A DNA stretch of 64,000 bases from Podospora bellae-mahoneyi (GCF_035222275.1 NC_085882.1:565501-629500), one strand, 5' to 3'. Counted from the stretch's first letter, positions 11,198 to 23,446 are shown. The notes: generated by a model from the sequence alone, not told the origin. Translations and numbers: made by a program.

Positions 11198-12879
11198 TCA
11201 TGACAAGTCACGCACAACCCTGTCAATGGCCTTGGCCACGTACTCGACATTTCTGGTGTTCAGACCAGCCATGCTGATGCGCCCGTTCTTGGTCATGTAA
11301 ATGTGGAAGTCTGACCTGATCTTCTGGACCTGAGCTTCAGACAGGCCAGTGAAGCTGAACATACCGATCTGGTCGGTGATATGGTTCCACTGGCCAGGCG
11401 TGCCCAACTCTTCCAGCTTGGACCGCAGCGCCTGGCGCATGGCAATAATGCGGCCAGACATGGTGCGGAGGTTCTCTTGCCACTCAGCAAACAGATACTT
11501 GTCGTTCAGCACGATCGAGGCAATGCGGGCGCCGTAAATCGGCGGGTTACTGATCTCTGACCGCTGCAGAATGGCCAGCTGGGAAGCTACACGGGTGGTG
11601 ACTTCGGCAGCGTCCGGTGCTGGAGGGGCCACAAAGTGGAAGCAGCCAGCACGTTCGCCATAGAGACCAAAGTTCTTGGCAAAGGACTGAGCGATGACGA
11701 GCTCGAAGCCCTGTTCGACAAAGTAACGGATAGCACCGGCATCGCGGTCCAAGTCACCCGAAGCAAAACCTTGATAGGCCGTATCAAAGAATGGGAAGTG
11801 CTTCTTGGCCTTCATGAGCTCAGCAATCTCACGCCATTGCTCGGGAGTGGGGTCAACACCGGTGGGATTGTGAGCACAGGCGTGCAGGAGGATGATGCTG
11901 CGGTCCGGGGCATTGGTGAGGGAGGCCTTCATCCCTTCAAAATCCAGGCCCTTGGTCTTCTTGTCGAAGTAGGGATACTGCTCGATTGGGATGCCGACAT
12001 TGGTGAAGATCTGGTGGTGGTTCGCCCAGGTAGGGTTGCTGAGGTAGAGCGTGCGGTTGGCGCCATTCACCTTGTAGAATCTGGCAAGGAAAAGGGCACC
12101 CAAGTGGACGGCACCAGTTCCTGAGATGGTCTGTACAGAAGCTACACGCTTCTCGGCGATGGCGGGAGCTCCGGTGCCCAGTAGTAGCTCGGCCGCTTTG
12201 CTGGTAAGCGACGCAAGACCAGCAATGGGGAGGTATTCGTGGTTCGCTTCGGGGTCGTTGCGTAAAATCTCATCGGCCTGGTTGTTCCGGCTGGTTAATG
12301 ACTGGCCGTCTGTTGTCTAGACTCCTTGGGAGAGACAATGTGGGGGAGAGGTGGTTCTTGGGAATAGCGGGGCAGCAGCACTAAAACCGGGGGCCCTGCT
12401 CTGAGCACCCTGCTGGCTGGCAGGAGAGCTCTTCCCGTTGGGAAAAGCCTCCCGCCGTCTCCCCGGCTAAATGTGAAAGCAGCAACGGTGCTACAGCACA
12501 ACACCACGGGTAGCAAAATAAGGAAAAGTAACACACCTTCTTGACAACCGGGAGAACCCACGGCTTTGCATTGTCGTCGCGGTACGCACCGATTCCCTAG
12601 AGTTGGACGAGTGGTTAGCTTGCAAGCTGCAAAGACGTGGAGAGGTGTCACACAGCTCTGACGTACGAGATCGACCTTGTCGGGGCTTTGGTCCGCCTTG
12701 TATGCCCTCATGAGGCCAAAGAGAGGGTCTTCGGGGGCCTGAGGCACAGCCTCGGCGGGAAAGTTTGTTATTGATGCGGGAGACATGTGGTTGGCGATGG
12801 TCTGAAGTCGGGAGAGGGAGGTCGAGGTGGAAGTTGATGGGGAGGAGGAGACGGTGAGACTGGGTGCTTTGGACGACAT
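11198..12879 (-). CDS. Aspartate aminotransferase, cytosolic type
   Basis: Three exons, 12879-12667, 12596-12537 and 12277-11198, give 450 residues. Joining restores KVDLGIGAYRDDNAKPW across intron 1 and LPVVKKADEILRND across intron 2. The fold type I PLP enzyme signature is complete: the Schiff-base lysine in SFAKNFGLYGERAG, ACAHNPTGVDPT ahead of it, and the substrate-binding arginine region near the C-terminus. It interconverts aspartate plus 2-oxoglutarate with oxaloacetate plus glutamate. The sequence resembles the cytosolic fungal form. The first ATG adds about 31 Ser/Thr-rich residues before an internal Met (HMSPASITNFPAEAV) where the conserved part begins, so two starts are possible. 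Intron 1 is 70 nt, but intron 2 is 259 nt, long for this organism. Confidence 0.95.
12278..12536 (-). other. Unusually long (259 nt) second intron of the aminotransferase gene
   Basis: The donor is GTGTGT at 12536 and the acceptor CAG ends at 12278. The interior is GC-rich, with small self-complementary patches such as cttcccgttgggaaaag (12429-12445). The other introns of the window, apart from one in the zinc-cluster gene, are 49-166 nt. Confidence 0.6.
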
Positions 12880-14606
12880 TTTGAACGGTTGGAGGGGTGG
12901 TGGCTTGCGGTACCGGTGACAGTGCGACCGCAGGTTTGTGTGGTAGGACTCGGCGGCACAGCCCGCAATTCAATTGCCCGACAGCGGACAGTCAGTCGGT
13001 CAGGATCTCTGGTCCTTACTCGCTTCCAGGTTGCGATGCAGCCACTTTGCTTCTTCCGTCTGGTCGGAACAGGGTGACAGTGCGATTCATGCACGACCGT
13101 CGTTCGATTCGCCGTTGTAATCAGGCACTTGCGAGCCTACTTTAGTGTGGATGCCGGTCTGTGTGATGTGTAACGTTTTGCGAAACTTTGGGGGAGCAGG
13201 CTCGTATTGGCACGGCAAGATAAGCACAATTAGAGAAAAGATGAATGGTTCAAACAGTCTGGGGAAAAAAGACGATCTGGCCGGGGAGGTGGGCGCTGAA
13301 GCTTCTTTGTAGAAAGTTGTCCGTCAAGGTGCATGTGAAGCTGGACAAACGACCGAGTCCCGCCGAGGCAACTGTCATGGTCATCGGCCCATGATCGTGG
13401 TAAAACCGGTGGACCGTTTCCGTCAACAGCTCGCCGTTGGTGCACACACCTGACGGGGAATTCGTCCACCTGGTTTCCACCGGTCTACGCAGTATGTTCG
13501 GCCCCTTCCTCTCCAAGACCTCTTAGCCAAGGTGCCCGTTCGAATTACGTGATAGAGAAGCCACGAGACGCCTTGAAACTTCCATGCCAGGATCGAAGCT
13601 CCATCCAAGTTCTACCCTTGATGGCTAGCAGCGGTTTGGCTTCCTTCCAAACAAGGCCTAGTGCCATCTTTCAGGTTGCTAGCTGCTGCAAGGGGGATCA
13701 TCTTTCCCGCCCCGCCCGCTTTCTCCAGCTATCGGCTCTTGCGGGAGTTGTGGAGGAACTGGAGAAGAATCAACAAGCACCAGCGGTGCTTGTTGGAGAC
13801 AAACAGGCGGTAAGAGCTCAAAAAGGGGTCATCTTGGGCCGGGATGGTGACAGCTCTCGGCCAGCTCGCTCATGGCGCTATTTTTCAGACGTTGCAGAGC
13901 TTTCATTGACAGACTGCCTGTCCCTCCTGCAGGGGCTGGTGTTTATCCGACAAATGAAGCAGAGCCTTTTTACCTCATGTTAATCCCTCTCGAGCAGACG
14001 ACATCTGTGTGAGTGGAGAAGAAAAGCAAAAAAAATACGGTCGAGACTCGGGATTGAGGGTTGCACGACAGTAAAAGTCTTCGCCCCGTTGCGACAGATA
14101 GGATAACTGGCCGTTCTTCCGAGATAAGACATATGCAGCTCCCATAGATAGGATCCAACGATACGGATTAAGTTGCGACTGGTTGGCGTTTCATCAGTTG
14201 TAGTCCAGGCCGGCTCAGTCTACCTGGCAACAGGTGTAAGCACATACGATGAGGTATGTAGGTGAAACGGCTTTTGGTGGCGTCACCAAGCCCAAAAAAG
14301 CAATGAGCTGGGAAAGCTGGACTTCCATAAGGCAGCCAATCAGAAGCCAAGCGCATTCAAGCTGACCGCCTTGTGCGGCTGACAGACCTTGAGTGGGGAA
14401 GATATTTTCTGCCGGGCGGACAAGATTTCGTTCGCTCAACATCCATCGAGTCCGTTCCTGGCGCAGCCTTCTACTCTGTTCAAACCATTCACTCGATCCC
14501 TGCCTCCCAGTCAATCCCGCCGATCCTGATTGTGTCCTTCAAACAGCCCACCAGAAGCCACAACTTAATATTCGAAAGCACCCATCATCATCGTCATCGT
14601 TTCAAA
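12880..14606. other. Divergent intergenic region between the aminotransferase and RRP1
   Basis: About 1.7 kb upstream of both genes. Open frames at 13230-13983 and 14215-14514 have no recognisable product and no supported splicing. I see no RNA gene or repeat in it. Confidence 0.5.
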
Positions 14607-15501
14607 ATGGCGTCTCAGGAAAGGAGCATGCCGTTCATCAAAAACTTGGCTTCAAGTGGTTCGTAGCCCCTTCCTTCTGTCAAAGGTAAATAGTGCGGGC
14701 GACCTGCTAATGGCGCCAACAGACCGTAAAATCCGAACATCGGCGCTTGCCTCTCTTCATACCTTCCTCTCGTCCCGCCAAATCTCTTCCTCTCTCACCA
14801 CCCTCGACATCCTCAAACTCTGGAAGGGCCTCTTTTTCGCCTTGTGGATGTGTGATCGCGCGATTCCTCAACAAACCCTCTGCGCCGAGCTGGCCAACCT
14901 TATCAATGTGCTTCCTCGCTATGCTGTCGTCCCCTGGCTGCGCGGCTTCTGGGCGACCATGGCGCGCGAGTGGACAAGCATCGATGTGCTGCGCATGGAA
15001 AAGTTCTTGCTGCTGGTTAGGAGGGTCGTCGCCAGCGGGTTCGAATGGATGAAGAAGGGAGATGAAGGCAAAAAGAAGAAGAGCGGGAAAGAGACTGCTT
15101 GGGATATGCAAAGGGTTGACAACATTCTTGATCTGTTGAATGAATGGCCCTTTTCCCTCGAAGACGAAGCGCGGGTGGAGCAAGGAACAGAAAAGGAAGA
15201 GTTGGTGCCCCAGACGATACCCGCAGGGTTGAGGCTGCACGTACTGGACATATGGGTGGATGAGGCTGAGAAGGTCGGGCTGTTAGAAGCGGACGATGTC
15301 GAGGCAAGCAAGATCTTACAGCGCCTTATCGATCAAGTGGACGCTTTAGAGCAAGCCACAACGAGACCAGCTGTGCGCATCCGATCTAAAGATTCTCTGG
15401 GGGATGAGCGTCTCCCAGGCAACCGCAAGCCCGCGGTTGAAGAGGATCAAACGACGACAGATGGCGGGGATGGAGGCGACTGGGATGGTTTCGAGGACTA
15501 A
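14607..15501 (+). CDS. RRP1: Rrp1 / Nop52 family 60S ribosome biogenesis protein
   Basis: Two exons, 14607-14658 and 14723-15501, encode 276 residues; the 64-nt phase-1 intron (donor GTTCGT, branch GCTAAT, acceptor ACAG) joins MPFIKNLASS to DRKIRTSALASLHTFL. The opening (MPFIKNLAS...R..ALASL..FL), the LWKGLFFALWMCD segment and the PWLRGFWATMAREW block match the conserved Nop52 domain of Rrp1 proteins, which act in the nucleolus in 27S pre-rRNA processing. A short lysine-rich insert (KGDEGKKKKSGKE) and an acidic C-terminal tail ending GDWDGFED follow. The protein is about the usual length for the fungal family. It is convergent with the lipid-kinase gene. Confidence 0.92.
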
Positions 15502-15829
15502 CTTCATGGAAATCTAATTATCTGATGGAGCATAGAACGCTTTATGCCAATTTGTTGATTCTTCGTACTTCAAATGCCGCAACGTATGCTTGCATCTCAC
15601 GCCAGACCATGTATGGAAAAGAGTACTTTATCCCCGACGTGTGGATCTAATGCCGAAGTGAAGAAAGAAACAAGGAAAACACCTGCCTCGAATTTGCTTC
15701 GAAGCTTGCTCGCTCACACCGCTGCCTCCACTTCCATGGGTATATAAAACTCATCTCATCAGTGCCTCCAATTCATTATCCGAGCCCAACCATAAAAGAA
15801 AAAAGAAAGCTAATCACAACACTACGCTA
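15502..15829. other. Convergent 3' region of RRP1 and the lipid kinase
   Basis: A short gap between two stop codons, expected to hold both 3' UTRs. No other feature was seen. Confidence 0.5.
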
Positions 15830-17664
15830 TCACGCCAGTAGCCTTTCACTTGTTGTGACTTTGTCCCAATTGAGGGGGCCGGGTGCCTCGAAGCAGCCGT
15901 TTTTGGACAGTGTCAAGCCCAAGCCTTGATGGATCTCGGCCTGGAACGGCTCAAATGGTCTTGCCTCGCCATCAATGCTTAGGTAGCCGCCCTTTCCTGC
16001 ATTGCGTGGTATGAGGCGGTATGCCGAAATCTTGCGGTAGGTGACCAACGGACTATCGAAGAACTCGCCTGTATCGACCGCCATCTGGAGGCCCACAGAC
16101 TTGAGTGGGCTGACATCGCCCTGGGTGATGATGAGATCCATGAGTCCATCATTTGCAAGGGCAGCCGAGAAAAAGTTGGCATCGGGCGCCATGTAGGCCA
16201 TCTAGACACCCGCAAGGTCAGTTTGAGCTTTCAACATATCACGGGGCCGCATATTCAAAACTCACGTTTCCGCAGTAGAAACTACCAAGTTTTTCATAAG
16301 GCACCAGTTCCCATCCCTCAGGGAGCTTGTCCATGACGGTGCCATATTTGAGTGGTGGGAGGCCCGGGCCACCGTCGTCCACTGCCGCACTCGGGGATGG
16401 GGATGATGATGTCGTGGGGCACCCATCGGCATCTGTTCCATCGCAGGCTCTGGATTGTCCGCTGCCGTTGCTCGCTTCGACGTCGGCGCTTCCCAGCGTG
16501 ACGCGCTCCCGGTAATGCCGTTTCACGCTTTCCTTGTGTTCGATTTCAACCTTGACGGCAATATCGCAGGGGTATGTCTTCTTCTGCAGAACCAGCATGA
16601 GGAAGCCAACGGTGAAGCGGGCGGCTCCCATCCAGCGCAAATGCTCGGTTCCCAGGTCCAAGTCGGCAATCACGCCCAGGGCCTGGCTGAGGAAACTGAT
16701 AAACCGCTCTTCGCCCTGTGTGATGCTGACCAGGTCCAAAGGGGTGGGGATCCCCTTGATGATGGCCAGCGCCGCCAGGGTCGGCCGGTGAGTGCCGTAG
16801 AGGTTGCAGCTCATTGCATTTCCAGAACCGCAGGGGATGTGGCACACGGCAATCTTGGACAAAGCCCGGCGGGCGTCTGGCCGTTTTGCCAGGCCGTTGA
16901 ACACCTCGTGAGGTAGCCCATCACCGGAGCACGGAATCGCAATGTCATAATTGTCGATGTCCAGAACTTGGGCCAGATCCACTGCCTCGCCTGAATATGT
17001 TGTCCGAACGATCGTCATGGGTATACGCGCCGCCTCAAAGATAGGCTTGACCTGCTTGTCCCAGATCTTGTCGGCCCCCCCTGGTCCAGCATGAGGGTTT
17101 ACCAAGACCCAAGCACGCTTACGGCGGACAGCAGTGCCGTAGGCCCGCTTCAGGAGGCTCTCAACCCATTTTATCATATAGTCGTCTGTCTGTTCGGCAG
17201 TCTGGGCCGGGACGGCAAATTTTAGGTTGCGAACCACGAGATGATGCGGGCTATCTTCATGAGCATAGTCCACTACGAGCCAACTACGGTCTTCCGAAGT
17301 CTCCGCCCAGAGAATGCTGTAATATGGAATGCTGCTTGGTGTGCCTTTCTTCGTTCCTGGTCATTGGGTTAGCATATGCTGTCTTGTTTAACACTGCTCA
17401 TCTATCTGTACCTAGACTGGGTAAACATGATCGGTTGGGTTTGATTACCAATTGGTCTGCACCGGTGTCAGCTTTTGATAACTCCCATGTGCCCAAGAGC
17501 TTCATTAACAGTGCGGGCCTACCTGGTATAAGAAGAGACTCGGGCCCAAGAGTGAGTGTAACTCCCGGGGAGAGGACAAGAGCATTGTTGAATTCCTGAC
17601 CAGCGGCCTCGATGACTTCCGGGCTTGCTGTTTTGGCTGGATTCGCCATCGCGTCCTGGTCCAT
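15830..17664 (-). CDS. LCB4: Long-chain-base (sphingosine) kinase, Lcb4/5 type
   Basis: Three exons, 17664-17523, 17356-16266 and 16201-15830, encode 534 residues; introns are 166 nt (phase 1) and 64 nt (phase 0). The diacylglycerol/sphingosine-kinase catalytic domain is clear: VLVNPHAGPGGADKIW (nucleotide loop), CSGDGLPHEVFNGL (the conserved SGDG motif) and CGSGNAMSCNLYG. The C-terminal half contains MAYMAPDANFFSAA and IDGEARPFEPFQAEIHQGLG, typical of sphingoid-base kinases. The enzyme phosphorylates sphinganine or phytosphingosine using ATP, feeding long-chain-base phosphates into signalling and lyase degradation. A Ser/Asp-rich insertion (DADGCPTTSSSPSPS) separates the two halves. The frame is open upstream of the ATG, but only from a TTG, so 17664 is the start. 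The 5' flank contains a 34-bp tandem duplication. Confidence 0.94.
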
Positions 17665-18471
17665 CGTGTTGATTCGCGTTTGTTTGTTCTGGAGATTAAA
17701 ATATACTGCGAAGGTCCGTTTCTCAGCAAAAGACCGCGACCAGAACAATGCGTTTCTCAGCAAAAGACCGCGACCAGAACAATGCGCGGTCCCCAGAAGA
17801 GAAAGTGTCGCCAACAACACAACAGTGCAGCAAGGTAACAGGGACGGCAACAGACAAGGGGCAATCGTCAGCGGATGATCCTTTCCCTACAGATGTCGGG
17901 TGTCGCAAAGGTGATGGTCTCCTCAAACCACCGCCCGCTATCAATAACACGACACGGCTGGGGAATAAAGAAGAGGCTACGGGTATGGGGGATCCCAGGC
18001 TACAAAGCGGGCCTGTGGTGGGTTTAATCGACTCGCATTTTCGCAGCGAAACACCGCCCCGGGTTCAGAATGCGAGGGTTCCATCATTAACAAATCGGGA
18101 AGCTCGGAAATTAGCCCAGAGCGCGCCGCCAGCCTGGGTTGTGTACTGTTCAAGTAGCCACCTACATACGACACAATAATACAGACCCTGTTCTATTTTT
18201 CATCTTGATGTATGCATTGTGCTACAAGATAAGTGTCACTATGTCTCATGCAAACCACAACATTCACCTGCCCATCTGCAGACAGCAATCAATACTACTG
18301 CATGCGTCTGTAATGTCGCTTTTGTTTACCATCAAACTACCATGATCAAACCCAGTTGAAGCTACATGGCCCAGCCTACATCAGCGCCCACCGCCGTTGC
18401 CCATTTTTACCAATAACTAGTGTTCCAGAAACAACTTTTCTCGGCCGCTTGGTAGTTTCTACAACCTCTTC
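17665..18471. other. Region between the lipid kinase (5') and NAT1 (3')
   Basis: Upstream sequence of the minus-strand lipid kinase and downstream flank of NAT1. Apart from the 34-bp tandem duplication I see no supported feature; the open frames have no recognisable product. Confidence 0.5.
17717..17784. repeat. Perfect 34-bp tandem duplication upstream of the lipid kinase
   Basis: Bases 17717-17750 and 17751-17784 are identical and adjacent; each begins cgtttctcagcaaaag and ends cagaacaatg. They lie 53-120 bp upstream of the kinase ATG, in the probable 5' UTR or core promoter. Perfect identity suggests a recent event. Confidence 0.95.
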
Positions 18472-20787
18472 TTAGGCGAGCTCTGTCTTCAGCGCTTCTT
18501 GAATCTTGGGGGCTAGAGACTCCAGGACACCGTCCATCGTCTTTTGCATTGTGGCCGCGAGCTCCTGAACTTTGACATGGTTCTCATCTAGAGCCTGGGC
18601 TGCCTTGAGGCACTTTGCGGCCAACACATACTTTTCTGCATCATTATGTTAGCAAGCCGGAGCTTTCCGTTCATCACTGACACGAAAGACTTACTCCTGC
18701 GGATGTAGACCTCAAAGCCCGCGATCTGGCCCTCAATGTTCTTGGGGCTAAACTGGAGAAGTGGCTCCAAGAACTTCATCGCATCTCCCAGGGGATCCTT
18801 CGTCTCGGCGAGCTTCACCCCGTTCGGGTCATCATCCTTCTTCTTGACTTCCTCCTCCTTATCCTTCTGTGCCTTGTTGGGGTTTTGTTTTGCGGCACGT
18901 TCTGCCGCTTCCTTCTCCGCCTTCTGTGCCTCCTTCTTGGCCTTCTTGGCCGCCTTCTTCTTCTCGGCAGCGTCTTCCCCGTTGGCGTTGTTGCCATTGG
19001 CGCTGTTCACACCTTCTGGCTTGTCGTACATGGACAGGTAAAGCTTCACGGCATCCAGAGCAGCCCGGAAATAGAATGGATGCTCCCTGAGCTTGTCTTC
19101 CCAGCGAATCATGTCCACGTATGCGCGGATTTGACCCTTGCGAAGAGAGAAACTGTGGAAATCGAACTGGTCCTCCTGCCAAATGTCGAAAATGTTGAAT
19201 ACGGTGTGGTAGCGCTTCAAAGCTAGAGCCACGTTTCCGCGACGCTGCCACGCCTCACCATCCTCGGTCAAAAACCACATCGCTTGCATATCGATCAAGT
19301 CAGCCAAGGGGCCGCCGACAGTCTCGGCCCTCGTAAAAAGGCCGAGTGTGTTGAGGGCCTTCTCGTTCTCATTGTTCCTCAGCTGGTATTTGGCGGCCTT
19401 GGTGTTGATGTAGCGGTCCTTTGTATCAAGTAGGCGAGCTTGGTCCATGGCCTCGGCGGCCTTCGCGATATCGCCTTGGTGTTTGAAAATTCTCGCCTTT
19501 GTCATTTGAAAATCGACACTCTTTGGGTCCAACTGGATGGCCTTCTCGACATACTCGAGCGCTTTGGTAAGGTCGCGGCTCATGTGATAGTTGTAGTGCT
19601 GGGCGAGGAAGAAAAGAGCAGCCCCTACTCCCTTGGAGCTGTCGCTGCTGGCTTCTGCGTTGGAACCCTCGGCTTCTTGGAGGTACTCTTCGGCCAGCGA
19701 AGGAAGAGTATCCTTTTTGAAGGAGTCAGAGTACAAGTGCTTAAGGTTGGCAAATGTTGATGGGACGCCCTTGTTGAACATCAGGGTCAGGTATGCTTTG
19801 GCTGCAGTTCGGAACTCGTCGCCTGTATCAAGAGGTCAGAATAGCTGTTTCATGGGCCCAATGTACAAAAGCAAAGGACGAACCTGTCAAAAAGTCCAAG
19901 GGCAAACGACGAGCAGCATCAGAGCGGGGATACTTAGCAGAATATTCATCAAAGATGGCCTTTTGCACAGCCTCATCCTCGGCAGTCAGGCCCAACACGT
20001 CCACCAAGCGCTTGTAGTAGTCGGTGTGGTCTGGGTTTCGATCAATCAACGCCCGATATGCCGTTTCCGCCTCCTCCTTCCGTCCCAGCTCGGCAAGATA
20101 ACGGGCCCGCAGCTCCATAACGGCCAACCGATCCAAGCACTTTTTGCACTCTTGCTCCAAGTGTTCCAAGGCCCGCTCTGTCTCTCCTTGCTCAGCAATG
20201 ATGGAGTTTTTGTAAAGGAGCGCTTCCGAGTTCTCAAAGTCAGTCTTTGAAGGGGCCACCGACACGGACTTTTCGTAAGTGGTCAAGATCCTCTCAGCTT
20301 CCTGAAGATTGCCCTCGAGATGGTGAGCAATAGCCAATGCGGTCCAGTTCTGACGCAGTTGCGGGCGCGCCTTGAGCATCGCGAACCTGCTTTGAACGTA
20401 ACCTTCGTAGTCGCGAGTTTGCACCTGGAGGATGGCCAAGTCGCGCTGAATCTGTTGCGACTCAGGCTCGAGCTTGAGGGCAAACTTGTAGGCCTTGATA
20501 GCCTCCTCAAAGTTCTTGTTGGTACGGTACAGGATGCCGTACACATGCCAGCAGATGTGTGACTTGAAGTCAACCTTGAGAGCTTCCTTGGCCAGGTTGA
20601 AGGCCTCCTCTGTTTTACCCTGTGCGTTCATGATCAGGGCCTTCATCGACATGGTGTCGCCATGTTTGGGGTTCCTTTTCAAGATCTGCTCGGCCGCCTT
20701 GAGGCCCGCTCTGTATCGCTTCTCCTCATAGTCACGAATGACCTGGCGGAAGAGGTTGGCCTCTTTGGTACTGAGTATTTGTGGCAT
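18472..20787 (-). CDS. NAT1: NatA N-acetyltransferase auxiliary subunit (Nat1/Naa15)
   Basis: Three exons, 20787-19884, 19822-18695 and 18635-18472, give 731 residues; introns are 61 and 59 nt. The start MPQILSTKEANLFRQVIRDYEEKRYRAGLKAAEQIL is characteristic of Naa15. It is built of tetratricopeptide-type helical repeats throughout (for example YRAGLKAAEQILKRNPKHGD, then ALEYVEKAIQLDPKSVDFQ), forming the ribosome-associated scaffold that holds the catalytic subunit Ard1/Naa10. NatA acetylates Ser, Ala, Thr, Gly, Val and Cys N-termini after Met removal. A lysine/alanine/glutamate-rich insert (about 18855-18985; AAEKKKAAKKAKKEAQKAEK) matches the charged helix present in this family. Splicing restores FLTGDEFRTAAKAYL and YIRRKKYVLAAKCL. 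It is slightly shorter than the animal protein. Confidence 0.96.
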
Positions 20788-21474
20788 CGGGACAGATTGC
20801 GGGGGTTGGCTACGGTGGTAAGCCGGTGGGGGAGCGGTTCGAGAAGAGAACAGCGGAGGACAAGACGGCTGCCGGTTGGTGCTTGCTATGTGCAACAATG
20901 GGCGGGGAGAGGGGATGGAGTGAGAGTGCACCGGCGGAGTGATGCCAACTGCGAATGCCAAAGGTCAGATGTCAAGCTAACGCAACCAGTGATGGAAATG
21001 CTTTTGGTGGGGCCAAACCGACAGAGAGGGTGCCTCTTCAATTGGAGGTTGCTTGTAGAGCCGGCCTGTTTTCTGCGGTGCTGTTTGTCGTTGGGAACGT
21101 CAAAAATCGTGCGGTCCGCGGGATGCTGGAGATGGTGTTGCACTTCGCACAAGGCGGCGGTCGATCAATGTGGGCTGCTTGGCTAGTTGAGCAATCAGTG
21201 GGAAGGCGCGGTCCCTCTTGACCCCACCATTGCCCGCCTAAATGCCCCCGGACTCGGGGCTCTCGGCAGCCACCCGGGAGCTTCAAAGCTTCATCTGAGC
21301 TCTCCCGTCCCTGGCAACCCGGCGGGGAGCTCTCTCAGCCGCCGGGATCTTCACGGTGCAGTAGTAACTAAGAGTTGGACTTTGGTTCACATGTTCTACA
21401 TACTCATACAGCCACAACATCCGTCGTGGTACGCCTTATTCTTACATCACTTCACTTGACCCTGCCGCTTCGGG
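20788..21474. other. Promoter of NAT1 and 3' flank of CID2
   Basis: Both neighbours are on the minus strand. Overlapping frames here (for example 20662-21186 +) show no protein family. No RNA gene or repeat was recognised. Confidence 0.5.
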
Positions 21475-22099
21475 CTATGACGCCGTATGGAGCTTTCGCC
21501 AGCGAGCCAGAGCATCTTCCCAGCTGTTTTCGATATCACCGCATCTTTCCCGAACAATTCCCCAGCTTCTTGCCCGGACGATGTTTTCAACGCCCATTTC
21601 CTGCCGAAGTATTGTCGCCAGCTGCTCGGTTCGCGCCTCTCCTGGGAAGAAACGTGACGAATATGGATCCAACCTCTCGTCCACAACACGCTCCCTGTTT
21701 TTCTCTTTTTCTGTCTCCCTGAGAGTGGCTTCAGGGTCATCGGGATCAGGGCTCGTGGCCACCAAGGTGCAATAGCTCAACACATCGGAGCGGGACTGCC
21801 ACGACGGAAATAGAACCTGGTTCTTGAAGGCTTCGCAGGAGCTTGCATCAATCTGCCGTGTGGCTGGCCGCGCCAGGCGAGAGGTGGAAGTTGGATCAAA
21901 CCCCGCTCTAGATGGTGTTGCTAAGGCATTGAGGTTTTGTGTGATTGTGTCGTCAATGGTGCCCCTCGACAGCCGAAGAAAATCTGAGGATTGGTGTTAG
22001 CCAAGGTTTGGTCTTGGTTTGAAGAGGCTTACCTCGAAGGACAGTTGTCGAGAAACAAAACTGCGGCGTGAGCGGTGGCAACGAGGATGGTTGGGTCAT
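21475..22099 (-). CDS. CID2: Cid2/Mix23 family mitochondrial intermembrane-space protein
   Basis: Two exons, 22099-22033 and 21983-21475, encode 191 residues; the 49-nt intron (GTAAGC donor, CTAACACC near the branch, CTCAG acceptor) is the shortest in the window. The start was set at MTQPSSLPPLTPQFCFST because family members begin just before the PLTPQFCFS block; the frame has earlier in-frame codons, but without similarity. The blocks DFLRLSRGTIDDTITQNLN, CEAFKNQVLFPSWQSRSDVL and VVDERLDPYSSRFFP are typical of the caffeine-induced death protein 2 family. In yeast the homologue Mix23 is an intermembrane-space twin-cysteine protein that aids protein import. Conserved cysteines are present. Confidence 0.88.
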
Positions 22100-23242
22100 T
22101 GGAACAGATGTGTGAGGTCTTGGAGCTGGGGACGCCGAAGGAGAAACAGTCTCCTGCGATGGAGCTGCCGGCTTCGTCCATAAAACACCCGCCACCTTGT
22201 CTGACACGCGATTGCTTGTTGATGATGGATCCAGGGCGTCGGCTCCAGGACGATTTGCGCCCAAACTAGTATCTACGTTTATAATGCTGATCAACAGAAG
22301 CTCTGCCGTGTCTGTTTGATAGATGCTGGAGGCTGACGTGCACGTTGTGCTTGTCTTCCAGGTTGGATTCGGAAGTGGCGTCGCCCCGCGTTTGGCTTTG
22401 GACGACTCATAAATGCCCCGTGGATCGCTCTGGCCCATTAGGACTGGGGAATTGCCAATCACATCGCTCAAAACCCGGTAATTCATAATAGCGCACTGGA
22501 AAGTGCCGAACACCAAATCAACGACACTCCAACTTTACAGACCCGATGTTGTAACAGAGACTTCTGCCAGCGACTTCGCACCATCCACCTCATGTGTAGC
22601 CACTGTTCGCAGCGGTATGTTGAGACAACCTACAGAGAAATGCCTGATGCCTGAATACTGAGCCGGGGGCTTGTCTTGGACACACTCTCTCGCCGAAAGG
22701 TCCTGAACGCAGAGCAGCATCCAGTCTAAATCTCACGGCAAAAGACATAGGGGCGAGGAATGAACAAACTAGATATTTCTAACTAGGTGCACGTGCTGCA
22801 AACACCGACACTCGAGAACAGACATCACATCCTCACGTAGGCTAGGGTGGCCTGGAGGTAATAACGTGGCAGACACATGCATCTGGGAGCCGTTTCAGGC
22901 CTCAAATGATGGTAATCTCTCGACAATTTCAGCATGTCTGGCTGAGCGGCCATCCGTTCAGCTGAAACAAATTTTCTCCACGCCTAGGCTATGATGGAAT
23001 AGACGAGACCATCCTGGGTACGGATAATGTCACACGCAACGAATGAGGTAGAGACAAATTTGACTGCACGGAATTTGGTTTGACAGCTCGCCTCCTTAAC
23101 GAGTGGTGGGATCAGGCAGAGGCACCACACCGAGGCCCATATGCCAGTCTTTAGCGCAGCACATCACAAAACATGACATTCCCCGCAACAGAAAACCTCC
23201 CACTGGTCCTCGACCAGCAGCTATGCCAATCATCCAGACGGC

Positions 23243-23446
23243 ATGTCGGCTGCCCTCAGCCAGCCAAGCACAACAAGCGCATTGGTGACCAACTTTCTCC
23301 TTCCGAACTACTTCCTCATCTTCGGCCCGTCTGTCGAGGGAGAGCAACATAGCTACGTGCTCGATGGAATGGTCAGATATGGCCAGGTGTCCGACTCCGA
23401 GGAACTCGATGCCGGTTCCACCGCGGGTCGAGCCTGGTCAAGATAA
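23243..23446 (+). CDS. Possible small ORF, 67 codons
   Basis: Starts with ATG and shows mostly C or G at third positions, with a hydrophobic stretch (LVTNFLLPNYFLIFGP) followed by an acidic tail. No family is recognised and no upstream elements support it. It may be chance; it is listed because its codon use is closer to the real genes than that of its neighbours. Confidence 0.15.
   Translation: MSAALSQPSTTSALVTNFLLPNYFLIFGPSVEGEQHSYVLDGMVRYGQVSDSEELDAGSTAGRAWSR

Noticed and set aside
17398-17850. Signal-peptide-like extension (MPSLLPCCTVVLLATLSL) of the lipid kinase
   Set aside because: It would start at a TTG and lies across the 34-bp duplication; the family starts near the ATG at 17664.
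22100-22516. N-terminal extension of the Cid2/Mix23 protein
   Set aside because: The frame is open, but the extension has no similarity, while the family start fits the ATG at 22099.
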